From contig NZ_AP025493.1 in assembly GCF_024347515.1 (NCBI RefSeq), forward strand, positions 1,364,001-1,428,000: a DNA stretch of 64,000 nucleotides, given 5' to 3'. Source of the DNA: Vibrio gigantis (GTDB lineage: Bacteria; Pseudomonadota; Gammaproteobacteria; Enterobacterales; Vibrionaceae). The notes beneath the pieces were generated by a model, which saw nothing but the letters and a program-made list of their open reading frames with translations, did no database searches and was not told where the DNA came from. Below are positions 25,183 to 34,418 of the stretch, in pieces; positions within the stretch are counted from its first letter, which is position 1, and every line of letters starts with the position of its first letter. Made by a program: the position numbers and the translations under genes.

Positions 25183-27552
25183 TTACTGTGCTTTAATGAA
25201 ACGGTAGTGCTTGGTTTCTGAACAGATATCGCTTGAGGTACACACTTGGTACTCCACATCTACTGTGCCGTTGTGACGGAACTTGTCGACGTATGAGTTG
25301 AAGTCTGTCGCACCAACATTCTTGCCATTACGCTTAATCACAAAGTAGTCGTTGGTGTCGTAATCCCATGCCAGTTTAACGCGAGCCTTGCCGTTCGGGT
25401 TTTTGTTACCAAACTTCAATTTTAGTGGGAAGCCTTCCGCTGAATCACCTTCAATCGTGATCGACTTGCTTGTTGAGGTCGCAACACCTGCATCGTCAGT
25501 CACGGTTAGGGTTACCACGTAGTCGCCAGCTTCAGCATAGGTATAACGAGTCACTTCACCTGTTTGCGTGTTGCCATCGCCTAGGTTCCATTGGTAAGAA
25601 ACGATTTGGCCATCGCTATCCGAACTTGTGCTGCGCAGCTCTACTTCTTTGCCTACGACCGTGTGCTCGAAAGAAGAAACTGGCGGTACGTTAGCGTTGC
25701 CTGATTCGTACGATGCTTTTAGATTTGCACCTGCGTAATCTGAGTATCCTAGAATGTTCACTGTGTAGCGACCTGAGGTTGGGTTTTCAATCACACACAC
25801 TTCATCGGTCACGGTTTCACTCTTACAGATGTTCTCTTGAGAGCTTGGTGCGTAATCTAGGCCGACATACATATCCGGGTCACCGGTAGAGACAGCAAGG
25901 TTAATCGTCAGCTTATCTTGACCTTCTGGCACTTCGATATCGAAGTAAGTTTTTGAGCCTGTTTCACCAGCAACTGCAGCTTCAACACCATTCTCAAGAC
26001 GTTGATATTCCGGCTCTGGCGGAAGTGGCGGCTCGCCACAAGGTGATACGCCCACTAAGTTGAATGCAGAAATCACGTCATCGGCACTGTAGCCAAGATC
26101 GGTTGCTGAGTTCTTCACGCCACAAGCGCCTTGCCAGAAATCACTGTTTTCAGACCAATAGATTTGGTTGGCTAACACGAACAGTTCGAACGCTTTCTTG
26201 GTGTCCCAACCTTGTGTGGTTGCTAGATGGTAGAACGCTTTGTTGAACACGCCCGAGCTGTAGTGTACGTTCAAGCCATCGTAGTATTCAGATGCGTTGT
26301 TGATTGAAGAACCATCACGAGATGGATCGTCCATATAACGTAGAGCGCCTTCGCCTTTGAAGATATTGCGGCCGACCATCCAGTCGTTGGCACCCTTCAT
26401 GTAGTATTCAGCCGCTTCACCAGCCATGTCAGAGAAAGCTTCGTTCATGCCGCCCGATTGGTTTGCGTAGATCAAACCTGAGTTTTGCTCTGTGAAACCG
26501 TGACTCACTTCGTGCGCAGATACATCTAGGCTAACAAGCGGGTAGAAGAAGCTTTCACCATCGCCAAAGGTCATTGCTTTGCCATCCCAAAACGCATTCT
26601 CGTAGTTGTTACCGTAGTGAACACGCATCATGAGTTTGAAAGAGAGTGGCGCTGTGTCGAACCAGTTTTTATACATGTCGAACACAATGTTACCGAAGTA
26701 GTGCGCATCGTTCAGTGGGGAGAATGCGCCGTTCACGGCTTTGTGTTCGTTACGAGGACATTCATAGCTATAAGTGGTATCGCCATCTGTCGCGCCATTT
26801 AGGTCAACGGTAACGACATTTTCCGACTCCATAACACACTCTGTGCCATTTTCTTGAACATCAAGGTAGTGATAGTCGGTACCGTATTCGTACATGCCTG
26901 TTTTTTCGTTACCACCAGGGCCTGTACCGATCTGAGCGTGGGCAATACCTTCCCAGCGGTCGATAACTTCGCCTGTGTGTGCGTCTAGCATGGTGAACGG
27001 TCGAGTCGGTTGCTCACTGCCTTCTACTAGGTACGAGACAACGTATACTAGTCGTGTTTTATCTACGCTTTGTTGCCCGACGCCTTGCTTCACTGAACCT
27101 TGATAGATAAATAGCTGATGTTGGACATTGTCTAGAGATTTGCTGGTTAAGCCTTGAATCTTAAGATCTTTACTCGCAAGCTCAACGGCTTGGGAGCTAT
27201 TGATTGATGGTTTAACAAAAGAACGCTCTAGGGTTGTTGTTTTAAGGTAGCGACCTTGAACGGACTTAAGCGCGCCACCTTGCACGCTTTGGGTTGCATT
27301 CAGGTAGTGCCCCCATACTGGCGTACCCCAAATATTCTGTTGGATCTTAACTTTGTAGATACCACGCTTTTTCAGGTTCACTTCTTTAACCATCTTGAAG
27401 CTAGAAGCATTGCTAACACCTAACTGGGCGTTCAACCCAGAAAAGTTAGTAAAGTTGATGGGTTGATCAATCTGAACCGATTCATTTGCATGCACTGACA
27501 AAGACATAGCACTGGCTATAGCAACGGCAACTAAACGCTTTCTTATTTTCAT
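25183..27552 (-). CDS. Secreted M4 metalloprotease (vibriolysin type) with PPC, PKD and extra C-terminal module
   Basis: A 789-residue secreted thermolysin-like protease. Signal peptide about 1-22; FTP/PepSY prodomain about 25-195; M4 catalytic domain about 205-510 with HEVSH at 347-351 (zinc ligands and catalytic Glu348) and Glu371 in NEAFSD. A PPC domain (about 530-615) with DPDMYVGL follows, then a PKD domain (about 625-700, SYQWNLGDGN), then a final Fn3-like module (about 705-789) with a Cys pair. Classical vibriolysins stop after PPC near 610 residues, so the last two modules are additions that may bind insoluble substrates such as collagen or chitin-protein matrices. Type II secretion is the usual route. 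Confidence 0.92.
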   Translation of the reverse strand: MKIRKRLVAVAIASAMSLSVHANESVQIDQPINFTNFSGLNAQLGVSNASSFKMVKEVNLKKRGIYKVKIQQNIWGTPVWGHYLNATQSVQGGALKSVQGRYLKTTTLERSFVKPSINSSQAVELASKDLKIQGLTSKSLDNVQHQLFIYQGSVKQGVGQQSVDKTRLVYVVSYLVEGSEQPTRPFTMLDAHTGEVIDRWEGIAHAQIGTGPGGNEKTGMYEYGTDYHYLDVQENGTECVMESENVVTVDLNGATDGDTTYSYECPRNEHKAVNGAFSPLNDAHYFGNIVFDMYKNWFDTAPLSFKLMMRVHYGNNYENAFWDGKAMTFGDGESFFYPLVSLDVSAHEVSHGFTEQNSGLIYANQSGGMNEAFSDMAGEAAEYYMKGANDWMVGRNIFKGEGALRYMDDPSRDGSSINNASEYYDGLNVHYSSGVFNKAFYHLATTQGWDTKKAFELFVLANQIYWSENSDFWQGACGVKNSATDLGYSADDVISAFNLVGVSPCGEPPLPPEPEYQRLENGVEAAVAGETGSKTYFDIEVPEGQDKLTINLAVSTGDPDMYVGLDYAPSSQENICKSETVTDEVCVIENPTSGRYTVNILGYSDYAGANLKASYESGNANVPPVSSFEHTVVGKEVELRSTSSDSDGQIVSYQWNLGDGNTQTGEVTRYTYAEAGDYVVTLTVTDDAGVATSTSKSITIEGDSAEGFPLKLKFGNKNPNGKARVKLAWDYDTNDYFVIKRNGKNVGATDFNSYVDKFRHNGTVDVEYQVCTSSDICSETKHYRFIKAQ

Positions 27553-28109
27553 TGTTATTTTCTCTTTCCATGTAAAATCAAAGAAAACGTAACAAAATTC
27601 TCACGGCTAATTTACATCATTCGATCAGATTAATTAGTAGCATGGCAACGATCTCTTTTATTCATGAAACTTATATCTTTCGTATTTACAGATAGTTATC
27701 GTTTCTGTTTATTTTTGAACGCACCTACCTGTTTTTTTATAAAATCGTGACACTTTTATTAAGTGTTAATTTTTCTTGGAAATTAAGGTTTTTGTGTAAA
27801 TTGATCTGTGCCTCAATTAAAGGCTTGTGGGTTGATAGAAGGATCAACGATTTGGGAGTGTCAGTTTGAGTTGAAGGTTATTCGGTGAATTTGAGTGCAA
27901 TTTAGATGAGAAATTGGAGATTTTTAGGCTAATTTTTCGAATTGTTAGTTAAAAGTGGGAGTGTCATTGGGTGCTTCTTTGGCACAGAGCACAAAATTTT
28001 CTGGATCAAAAAAGCCAGCGACGGGGTCACTGGCTCAGATTTACTTAGTGTGCGCAGGCTACTGATTAAAGGCACGTAACTCAAGTATTTATCTAGGTAT
28101 ATACTTGAG
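27553..28109. other. AT-rich intergenic region: M4 promoter plus lipoprotein terminator
   Basis: 557 nt with no credible gene. The left end must hold the promoter of the minus-strand M4 gene and the right end holds the terminator at 28008-28034. An open minus frame at 27929-28222 overlaps the lipoprotein gene and shows no protein character. Confidence 0.6.
28008..28034 (-). terminator. Terminator of the small lipoprotein gene
   Basis: On the minus strand GCCAGTGAC-CCC-GTCGCTGGC is followed by TTTTTT, a textbook hairpin about 75 nt past the stop. Confidence 0.85.
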
Positions 28110-28385
28110 TTACTGCTTTTTACCGCCAACTTGAACGTAGTCGATACCGATAATACGGTTGATGATTCCCAGAACTGAGCTCGTATCAGAGTTTGTTGAA
28201 CGAATCGTATCAACTGTTGCACCTTCAGGTACTAATTCCATTGCGCGGTCTTGAGTATTACCCGGAACTTGGAATCCTACAATGTTGAAGCTCTCTGCGT
28301 GTGCTGTGTAAACTTCTTCATTGTGGCTAATACCAGAACAACCAGCTAGAGAAACAATACCTAAAACAACTAATAACTTTTTCAT
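28110..28385 (-). CDS. Small hypothetical lipoprotein
   Basis: A 91-residue protein with a lipoprotein signal (LVVLGIVSLAGCSG, lipidated Cys about 16). The mature part is hydrophilic and then moderately hydrophobic (SSVLGIINRIIGIDYVQVGGK). I do not recognise a domain. It has its own terminator and lies just downstream, in the same direction, of the histidine kinase gene, with about 135 nt between them. Its size and the V-P-x-G-A-x-V motif (MELVPEGATVDTIRST) resemble small envelope lipoproteins, which are often abundant or stress-regulated. Confidence 0.75.
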   Translation of the reverse strand: MKKLLVVLGIVSLAGCSGISHNEEVYTAHAESFNIVGFQVPGNTQDRAMELVPEGATVDTIRSTNSDTSSVLGIINRIIGIDYVQVGGKKQ

Positions 28386-28521
28386 ATAAACACCTTAAGA
28401 ATGATTGGAACCTAGATGGCAAGTCACAAAGGCAGTGTCATGTTTATCTAGACTCATTAAGTTCATTGGAAGACAGTATCTCCCGACCGATGTTGAACAT
28501 TATTTCAGAGGTGTTTTGTCG

Positions 28522-29841
28522 TTACTGTATGGGTTTGTCAGCTGAATCATTACATAGCTGAATGGTTATGGTGAATACCGCACCCTTTAAGGTTTGGCTC
28601 TGACCAACCTCTACGCTAGCGCCGTGTTGAGCACAGATTTTCTCAACGATAGAAAGCCCTAACCCATGGCCACTCTTAGCTTTATTACGTGCTTTGTCGC
28701 CAACATAAAAGGGATCGAACAGATGTGCTCGGTGCTCCTCTGCAACGCCATCACCGTCGTCATGTACCGCAATTTTCAGTTGATCTTGGTGCACGCTTGC
28801 TTCTATCGACACTTGCGAGCGTGCGAACTTCATTGCGTTACGCACGAGGTTATCTAGTGCTCGGTTGAGTAGTGTTTCATCCGCAAGTATTGAGCTAGGT
28901 TGCGCTGGTAGTGAAAGGTCGATGTTGAGTTGAGTGTCTTTACTCCAACGCGTCATTGCGTGGTCGAGAAAGTCTCGAATCTCTAATGGCTTTTTTAGGT
29001 TCTCTAGGTCAGTGCTATCGAGTTTGGCGTAATACAATAGTTCATCGACCATCTTTTCCATCTCTTCAGTGTCTTCGACAATACTCTCTATCGTACGCTC
29101 CTGCTCTTCGTTTAGCTGAGTGTCTTTCAACATTTCAGCTTGCCACTGAATACGGAATATTGGCGTACGCAGTTCATGAGCGACAGCATTAGTGAGTGAG
29201 CGATTACTTTCAACTAAGCGGTGAATTCTGTCGGCCATCAGGTTGAAGGATTTGTTCAGTGAACCAATCGCAACACCACTTGAAGTCTCGGCTCGTGTGG
29301 AGAGATCCCCTTCAGCAAAACGCAGAGTGGCAGACTCAAGCTTTTTGACTCGACGGAAGATAATAAATAGATGACACAAGCCATATAAGATAAAGCTCGC
29401 TAAAAAGAACAACCAAATGAGGTCATCCTCCAGCTCTATTTTTTGCCTAACGAACGCTTCACTGTTGGGAAGGTAGTGATAGGTATTGTCGCTGCTTGCT
29501 AAGCGAAACCATAGGTCACGCTCATCATCGTGAAAGATAAAGGTATTCGGATTGGTACTGAAGAACTCTGAAACGGGGCCTGGTATTTCATCGTCTGGGC
29601 TGAACGTAACCAGTTTATTTCGTGTAGTTTCTACAAATTGGTTTATCGCTTGATGAGCAGCTTCAAGCCCCTGATTCTTTGCGATATTTTCGATCAATTG
29701 CTGGTGGGCACTCGCTTCGTAATCTTCCAGTACATATTCGTAGTCAGTATTGAGCTGATAGACGCTAATCTCGTAGGCGACAAGGCCGGCCATAAAGCAA
29801 ACTAACAGCCCTGTTAAGGACTCCAAAAAGATACGTCGCAT
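28522..29841 (-). CDS. RstB-like sensor histidine kinase
   Basis: A 439-residue kinase with a first transmembrane helix (about 7-27), a periplasmic sensor loop (about 28-140), a second helix (about 143-163), HAMP (RFAEGDLSTRAET), HisKA with phosphoacceptor His222 (NAVAHELRTPIF), and a HATPase domain (DNLVRNAMKFA, GHGLGLSIVEKI). Layout and the HAMP-HisKA join resemble RstB. It begins 35 nt after the stop of the response regulator gene, on the same strand, so the two form an operon. The stimulus cannot be read from the sequence. Confidence 0.88.
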   Translation of the reverse strand: MRRIFLESLTGLLVCFMAGLVAYEISVYQLNTDYEYVLEDYEASAHQQLIENIAKNQGLEAAHQAINQFVETTRNKLVTFSPDDEIPGPVSEFFSTNPNTFIFHDDERDLWFRLASSDNTYHYLPNSEAFVRQKIELEDDLIWLFFLASFILYGLCHLFIIFRRVKKLESATLRFAEGDLSTRAETSSGVAIGSLNKSFNLMADRIHRLVESNRSLTNAVAHELRTPIFRIQWQAEMLKDTQLNEEQERTIESIVEDTEEMEKMVDELLYYAKLDSTDLENLKKPLEIRDFLDHAMTRWSKDTQLNIDLSLPAQPSSILADETLLNRALDNLVRNAMKFARSQVSIEASVHQDQLKIAVHDDGDGVAEEHRAHLFDPFYVGDKARNKAKSGHGLGLSIVEKICAQHGASVEVGQSQTLKGAVFTITIQLCNDSADKPIQ

Positions 29842-29876
29842 AATCGCTCTCTCTATTACGCTCGTATTGAGCGAGG

Positions 29877-30581
29877 TTAACGCCAGGCGGTCGAAACAAA
29901 TAAGTAACCTTTCCCGCGAATGGTCTGAATTTTTTCTGCTGGTGTGTGGTCGTCGCCAAGAATTTTTCTTAGGCGCACTATTTTATTATCAATTGTTCGA
30001 TCGATTCCGTCGTACTCAATACCACGCAGCGTTTGCGTCAGATAGTCACGTGATAGCGGAGTATCAGGGTTACTTGCTAATAACCACAATAGGTCAAACT
30101 CGCTGTCAGTGAGTGACAAAACCTTTCCTGCAAGTTCGCACTTCTTGTAGGTGTTTTTCAGAACCAGATGGTCGAAATGAAGGTTATCTGAGTCATCAGC
30201 TAAAGGAGTACTGATTTCTTGACGTCGTAGCAGCGAGCGAACCCTTGCCAGTAGAACTCTTGGCTTGATTGGCTTGGTGACATAGTCATCTGCGCCTGTC
30301 TCTAAGCCTGCGACGTGGTCGAAATCATCATCGCTGGCGGTGAGCATTAAAATCTTACCTTTAAAGAGGCTGCGCGTCTGTCGGCATATTGTCAGTCCAT
30401 CGGTTACAGGGAGCATTAAATCTAACAACACGATATCAGGCTGTTCGGCAAGGATGGTTTGCGTAGCATCACTACCATCATCTAATGTGGAGACATCAAA
30501 ATCCTGCGTAACAAAGTAATCCTTTAGCATTCGCTGAAGTTTTAAATCGTCTTCTACGATGATCATTTTAGGTTTTGTCAT
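29877..30581 (-). CDS. OmpR/RstA-like response regulator
   Basis: A 234-residue regulator. The receiver domain (about 1-115) has EDD, phosphoacceptor Asp54 (LLDLMLP) and the conserved switch Lys in VTKPIKPRVLL. The winged-helix DNA-binding domain (about 135-230) has IDRTIDNKIVRLRKIL and the C-terminal RGKGYLF hairpin. ATG at 30581 is used because the receiver starts there; the frame is open further upstream to 30674 without a domain. It is divergent from the lipoprotein gene at 30862, a plausible target. Confidence 0.88.
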   Translation of the reverse strand: MTKPKMIIVEDDLKLQRMLKDYFVTQDFDVSTLDDGSDATQTILAEQPDIVLLDLMLPVTDGLTICRQTRSLFKGKILMLTASDDDFDHVAGLETGADDYVTKPIKPRVLLARVRSLLRRQEISTPLADDSDNLHFDHLVLKNTYKKCELAGKVLSLTDSEFDLLWLLASNPDTPLSRDYLTQTLRGIEYDGIDRTIDNKIVRLRKILGDDHTPAEKIQTIRGKGYLFVSTAWR

Positions 30582-30830
30582 TCCATTATCAGCCTTATCG
30601 TGCGTTTCATTTATTGAGATTACGTGAGGGAGCCTTGTGGTATTGCTAGCTATTACTAGATATCCAATTTCCATACTTTACGTAAAATACCTGACGTGAA
30701 TGATTAAACACTTTCTACGCCAGTTCAATGATGATTTTGACTTTTTGGGAAAATAAAAAACAACGTTCAAAAAGAATTACATTCTCATACATTCATGAGA
30801 CAGATGTGTATGTCTTTAAATAATAGAATC

Positions 30831-30855
30831 ATTCCCATCAAAACATGATGGGAAT
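30831..30855 (+). promoter_or_regulatory. Perfect hairpin sequestering the ribosome binding site of the 30862 lipoprotein
   Basis: ATTCCCATCA-AAACA-TGATGGGAAT is a perfect 10-bp inverted repeat with a 5-nt loop. The GGGAA ribosome binding site (30850-30854), 7 nt before ATG at 30862, lies wholly in the 3' arm. It could be an RNA switch, or simply a DNA operator. Confidence 0.6.
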
Positions 30856-30861
30856 AATTCA

Positions 30862-31959
30862 ATGAACCACTATCGAAAGGCATTACTGGCGTTACCTTTG
30901 ATTCTTTTAGCGGGCTGCAATTCAAGTTCCAGTTCGAATAAGCCTGCTACTAAAGCGCAAGCGAAACCTAAGGCGGATTACGTATTTTCATCGGCTAAGC
31001 TTGGTGAGTTGTATCAAGAGCGACAGGAGCTCCAAGAGGCAATGAAGCTGACCTATGATGGGGTTCAGTATGAAAAAATTCTGTTTGCTGAAGATATTAG
31101 TGATGAACAAAAAGTGGTTAGGCTTGCGGATAGCCTAGGTCAAAGTGTGGATCTGTACCTCCCTGATGCTGGCGCCGATGACTGTGCTATTTACCGCGAG
31201 GGTGATTTGTTTGATTCATTTGATTGTGGCACGGCTCAACGTTCAATTGGGAATGACAGCACGTTAATTAACACGACGACGAATACTAATAAACAAGTCG
31301 AGCTTGAGTATCACAATGAACTGATCCAATACGTGACTAGCCTAGGGTCTACAATCCTGAGTAAAACTAAAAGTGGGAACAAGGTTACGATCACCACGTC
31401 GTTTGCTTTCAATGCTTTTTACCGCGATGTGCTCAATGAGACTGGCGCTGTTGATCGAATTCAGTCGACTCTGGGTGCATCAACTTATTCTCAGCTGTTT
31501 GATATTGTGAAATTGTATCAAGGCAGTGAGATGACGCTGAAGTTTACCAACCATATTGGTGGTAGTGCCGACGATGATATTAATATGTATACCGGTCGCA
31601 TGATCCACAATAACAACATGACGACGATCGTAACGCCTACGGGTTCGGTGTTCTCTGGCGGCACGGACCTGTTTGCTGCAGGTAATCCACGAGTTTTGCA
31701 ACGCGCTGATACCACCAAAGCTATTGAGCTTAATAAGCAGGTTGGTGTGCACAGTTGGGCTGAGGGTGATAAAACAGCCAAAGAGTTCCCATACACCAAT
31801 GAAAGCCATCGTAAGCAAGCGACCTACTTTAAAAAGGTGATGGGAGACAAAGGAATTGATTTCTATATCTTCACTTTAGACTCTGCGCCTGCTTCGGGTG
31901 AGCACTGGGTGACTAAGGCCGATTCAGATAAATATGGTTTCATCACTCGTATTGAGTAG
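30862..31959 (+). CDS. Hypothetical lipoprotein
   Basis: A 365-residue protein with a lipoprotein signal (LLALPLILLAGCNSSSSS; Cys about 19) and a Ser/Lys/Ala-rich linker. The body mixes beta-rich stretches (LITTTTNTNKQVELEYHNEL and VTITTSFAFNAFY regions) with a C-terminal part reading GEHWVTKADSDKYGF. I recognise no family. It is divergent from the RstA-like regulator gene, has a ribosome binding site buried in a hairpin, and ends at a strong terminator, so it appears to be a singly and tightly controlled surface or periplasmic protein. Confidence 0.75.
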   Translation: MNHYRKALLALPLILLAGCNSSSSSNKPATKAQAKPKADYVFSSAKLGELYQERQELQEAMKLTYDGVQYEKILFAEDISDEQKVVRLADSLGQSVDLYLPDAGADDCAIYREGDLFDSFDCGTAQRSIGNDSTLINTTTNTNKQVELEYHNELIQYVTSLGSTILSKTKSGNKVTITTSFAFNAFYRDVLNETGAVDRIQSTLGASTYSQLFDIVKLYQGSEMTLKFTNHIGGSADDDINMYTGRMIHNNNMTTIVTPTGSVFSGGTDLFAAGNPRVLQRADTTKAIELNKQVGVHSWAEGDKTAKEFPYTNESHRKQATYFKKVMGDKGIDFYIFTLDSAPASGEHWVTKADSDKYGFITRIE

Positions 31960-31994
31960 CTTTGACTCGCATTAAAAATTAGGTGTGTATGTTG

Positions 31995-32031
31995 AAAGGT
32001 TGGTTGTGCTTTGTCATTACCAACCTTTTTT
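31995..32031 (+). terminator. Terminator after the 30862 lipoprotein gene
   Basis: AAAGGTTGG pairs with CCAACCTTT and is followed by further Ts. The rest of the 316-nt gap 31960-32275 shows no gene; it must carry the promoter of the ammonia-lyase gene. Confidence 0.8.
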
Positions 32032-32275
32032 TGTTCTGGAATGGAAGGTGGTACCGCTTGTAATGCTCATAAATTCAACGAGAGAACATGGATGTGAGTA
32101 AAAACCGCATTTACTCGCTAAGTAACAACTAATTTCTGCAGATTTGGTTTTTAGAAAGCACAATCACAGCACTTTGATGCCGATAAACTTTAATATCCGC
32201 AAGCCTTACAAGCCGAAGACGATTATGCTTGGTGATGTAAGGAGCAATGTGAATGACTAATAAGGACGATCATTT

Positions 32276-33475
32276 ATGCAGTTACTGGCTGGCACTCTGA
32301 CACACTATGCTAACCCTCAAGCACGCCCTGAATTGGAGTACTCAAGTGAGCAACTTGATATTCTAAGTGTTGCGAGTTCTGAGCAGGCAATTAAGGACAT
32401 TTCACAATGGCCGGGTTATTCCGTCACCCCTTTGCATGAATTGAATCGTATTTCTGCTGAGATCGGCGTAAACAAGTTTTGGTACAAAGATGAATCGCAG
32501 CGATTTGGCCTAAAGAGTTTTAAAGCACTCGGTGGCGCTTATGCGGTTGCGCGTCAGCTTCAGATTGAGATCGCCAACCGTTATGGGAAGAATCCAACCA
32601 TCAGTGAGCTGCTCAACGGGGAATGGAAATCAGAAGTTGCTGAAATTGTTGTCAGCTGTGCGACAGACGGAAACCATGGGCGCTCGGTAGCATGGGGAGC
32701 GCAAATGTTCGGCTGTGGCTGTGTGATTTACATTCATCGCGATGTGTCGGAAGGGCGTAAGCAAGCGATGGAAGCGTTTGGCGCAGAAGTGGTTCGCATC
32801 ACCGGTAACTACGATGAATCGGTTCGTTTGGCCGATTCAGAAGCGCGAGCGAAAAATCGCGTGATCGTGTCGGACACCTCTTACGAAGGCTACATGGAAA
32901 TACCTAAAGACGTTGCTCTGGGATATACCGTGATGTTGGCTGAAATTGTCGAGCAATTGGATGGTGAAATCCCCACTCATGTTTTCGTACAAGGCGGTGT
33001 GGGCGGTTTGGCATCCGCTGTTTGTGGTTACTTCTGGGATCTGTGGGGCGCTGAGCGTCCACGTTTTGTCATCGTCGAACCTGAACAGGCAAACTGTCTT
33101 CAGAAGAGTGCTCAAGCGGGCAAGCCCGTGGTAGTTACAGGCGATCTAGAGACTCTGATGGCAGGGCTCGCATGCGGTGAGGTTTCAAGCTTGGCGTGGA
33201 CAATTCTACAAAATGGCGCGGATGACTTTATGACGCTGAGCGAAGAGGCCATTCCGCAAGCGATGCGTATGTTGGCGAGTGGCGAACACGCGGAAGTGGC
33301 GATTGAAGGTGGTGAGTCTGCGGTTCCTGGTTTTGCTGCTGCGATCATCGCTAAACAAGAACCGAAATTCGCTGACAAATTGAATTTAACTGAAGACAGT
33401 CGAGTGTTGGTTATTGGTACTGAAGGAGCAACTGACCCGGATCTCTACCAACAAATCATCGACAACAAAATCTAA
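32276..33475 (+). CDS. Diaminopropionate ammonia-lyase family PLP enzyme
   Basis: A 399-residue fold-type II PLP enzyme matching DpaL/YgeX in length and motifs. The Schiff-base Lys83 is in RFGLKSFKALGG (E. coli Lys77 equivalent), CATDGNHGRSVAWGA carries the Asp-Gly-Asn-His phosphate/active-site loop, and SDTSYEGYMEIP carries the second catalytic Asp. QGGVGGLAS is the PLP phosphate loop. DpaL converts D- or L-2,3-diaminopropionate to pyruvate and two ammonia. Its neighbours (AsnC regulator, racemase-like, amidohydrolase, M24 and TRAP genes) suggest that the substrate is released from a larger imported compound. AAGGA precedes ATG. Confidence 0.87.
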   Translation: MQLLAGTLTHYANPQARPELEYSSEQLDILSVASSEQAIKDISQWPGYSVTPLHELNRISAEIGVNKFWYKDESQRFGLKSFKALGGAYAVARQLQIEIANRYGKNPTISELLNGEWKSEVAEIVVSCATDGNHGRSVAWGAQMFGCGCVIYIHRDVSEGRKQAMEAFGAEVVRITGNYDESVRLADSEARAKNRVIVSDTSYEGYMEIPKDVALGYTVMLAEIVEQLDGEIPTHVFVQGGVGGLASAVCGYFWDLWGAERPRFVIVEPEQANCLQKSAQAGKPVVVTGDLETLMAGLACGEVSSLAWTILQNGADDFMTLSEEAIPQAMRMLASGEHAEVAIEGGESAVPGFAAAIIAKQEPKFADKLNLTEDSRVLVIGTEGATDPDLYQQIIDNKI

Positions 33476-33539
33476 TAGCTAGAAGTACATAGTTAACAGT
33501 TAATCGCTAACAACTCATAATAATGTAAGCCCCAAAGTT

Positions 33540-33574
33540 GGCGGTATGTAAGGTTTCTTCATACCGTCTTTTTT
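33540..33574 (+). terminator. Terminator after the ammonia-lyase gene
   Basis: GGCGGTATG and CATACCGTC form a 9-bp stem with one wobble and an 11-nt loop, followed by TTTTTT. Confidence 0.8.
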
Positions 33575-33605
33575 ATTTCTGTATTTCTGTATTTCTGTAT
33601 TTCTG
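33574..33605. repeat. Octanucleotide tandem repeat, (TATTTCTG)x4
   Basis: Four exact copies of TATTTCTG directly after the terminator and about 25 nt from the stop of the convergent Lrp-type gene. No coding role; a slippage-prone microsatellite. Confidence 0.85.
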
Positions 33606-33631
33606 TTTCGTTTTCCGAGGTGTTGCGTTAT

Positions 33632-34123
33632 CTAATCACGTTGCTCATCAATCGGAATGGTCAGGCCGACTTTGACGTTATCCATCACCACATTGGTTTG
33701 AAAGCTTTTGATGTTGGCATTATCGAAGAAAGCCTCACGAGTAAAATTGTCGTACCCTTCCATATCTGCTGCAGTGACGATCAAGATAAAGTCAGAACTG
33801 CCCGTCACGTAATAGCACTGCTGTACAGATCGATTGGCACTCATCTCTTTTTTGAAGTTATGCATCAAATCAACACGTTCACGCTCCAAGGTCACTTGGA
33901 CGATAAAAGTCATCGCATGCCCTACCGCTTTTGGATTGATGACCGAGACATCCGCTTGAATGACCCCTTGAGTTCGCATGCGTTTTAAACGGCGCTGAAC
34001 AGCCGCGGGAGAGAGCCCCACTTTTTCTGCGATGTTGTCCGAAGTTGCTCGATTTGAGTCTTGTACGATGTTGAGGATCTTTCTGTCAAAACTGTCGACC
34101 GTCATTTCCGGTTGCTGTGCCAT
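33632..34123 (-). CDS. Lrp/AsnC-family transcriptional regulator
   Basis: A 163-residue regulator. The AsnC helix-turn-helix is at about residues 8-60 (DRKILNIVQDSNRATSDNIAEKVG, then AAVQRRLKRM) and the RAM ligand domain at about 70-150 (CYYVTGSSDFILIV). ATG at 34123 has GGGAAGC about 7 nt upstream; a TTG at 34138 is in frame but less likely. It sits between the ammonia-lyase and the racemase/TRAP genes, pointing in the opposite direction, where DoeX-type AsnC regulators sit in ectoine catabolic clusters. Control of both flanking units by an amino-acid-like inducer is likely. Confidence 0.88.
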   Translation of the reverse strand: MAQQPEMTVDSFDRKILNIVQDSNRATSDNIAEKVGLSPAAVQRRLKRMRTQGVIQADVSVINPKAVGHAMTFIVQVTLERERVDLMHNFKKEMSANRSVQQCYYVTGSSDFILIVTAADMEGYDNFTREAFFDNANIKSFQTNVVMDNVKVGLTIPIDEQRD

Positions 34124-34418
34124 ACCAACGCTTCCCAATATTTGCTTGTAAGTGAATTGTTACTTTTAGATCATTGTGTGATCAAGATTAAGGTATTTTT
34201 CCTTAGCAATGAGTGAGCCACCTATGAGAACAAAAAATCACTATAACGTAATAAAAATGCGGAATTTCTGCACAATAAATACGTTATTTGATGATAATCC
34301 TTAAACTTATCGAGGCATTATTAACCTTGTAAACAAAATGTAAAGAGTCAATTGGCAAAGATGTTAGTTGTGAATGCACATTTTATTAACACTTAATGAG
34401 TTCAAGGAATCGGTAAGT

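Noticed and set aside
27929..28222. 97-codon minus-strand frame overlapping the small lipoprotein gene
   Set aside because: It overlaps a clear lipoprotein gene and its terminator hairpin, has no ribosome binding site I could see and reads as low-complexity non-protein sequence.
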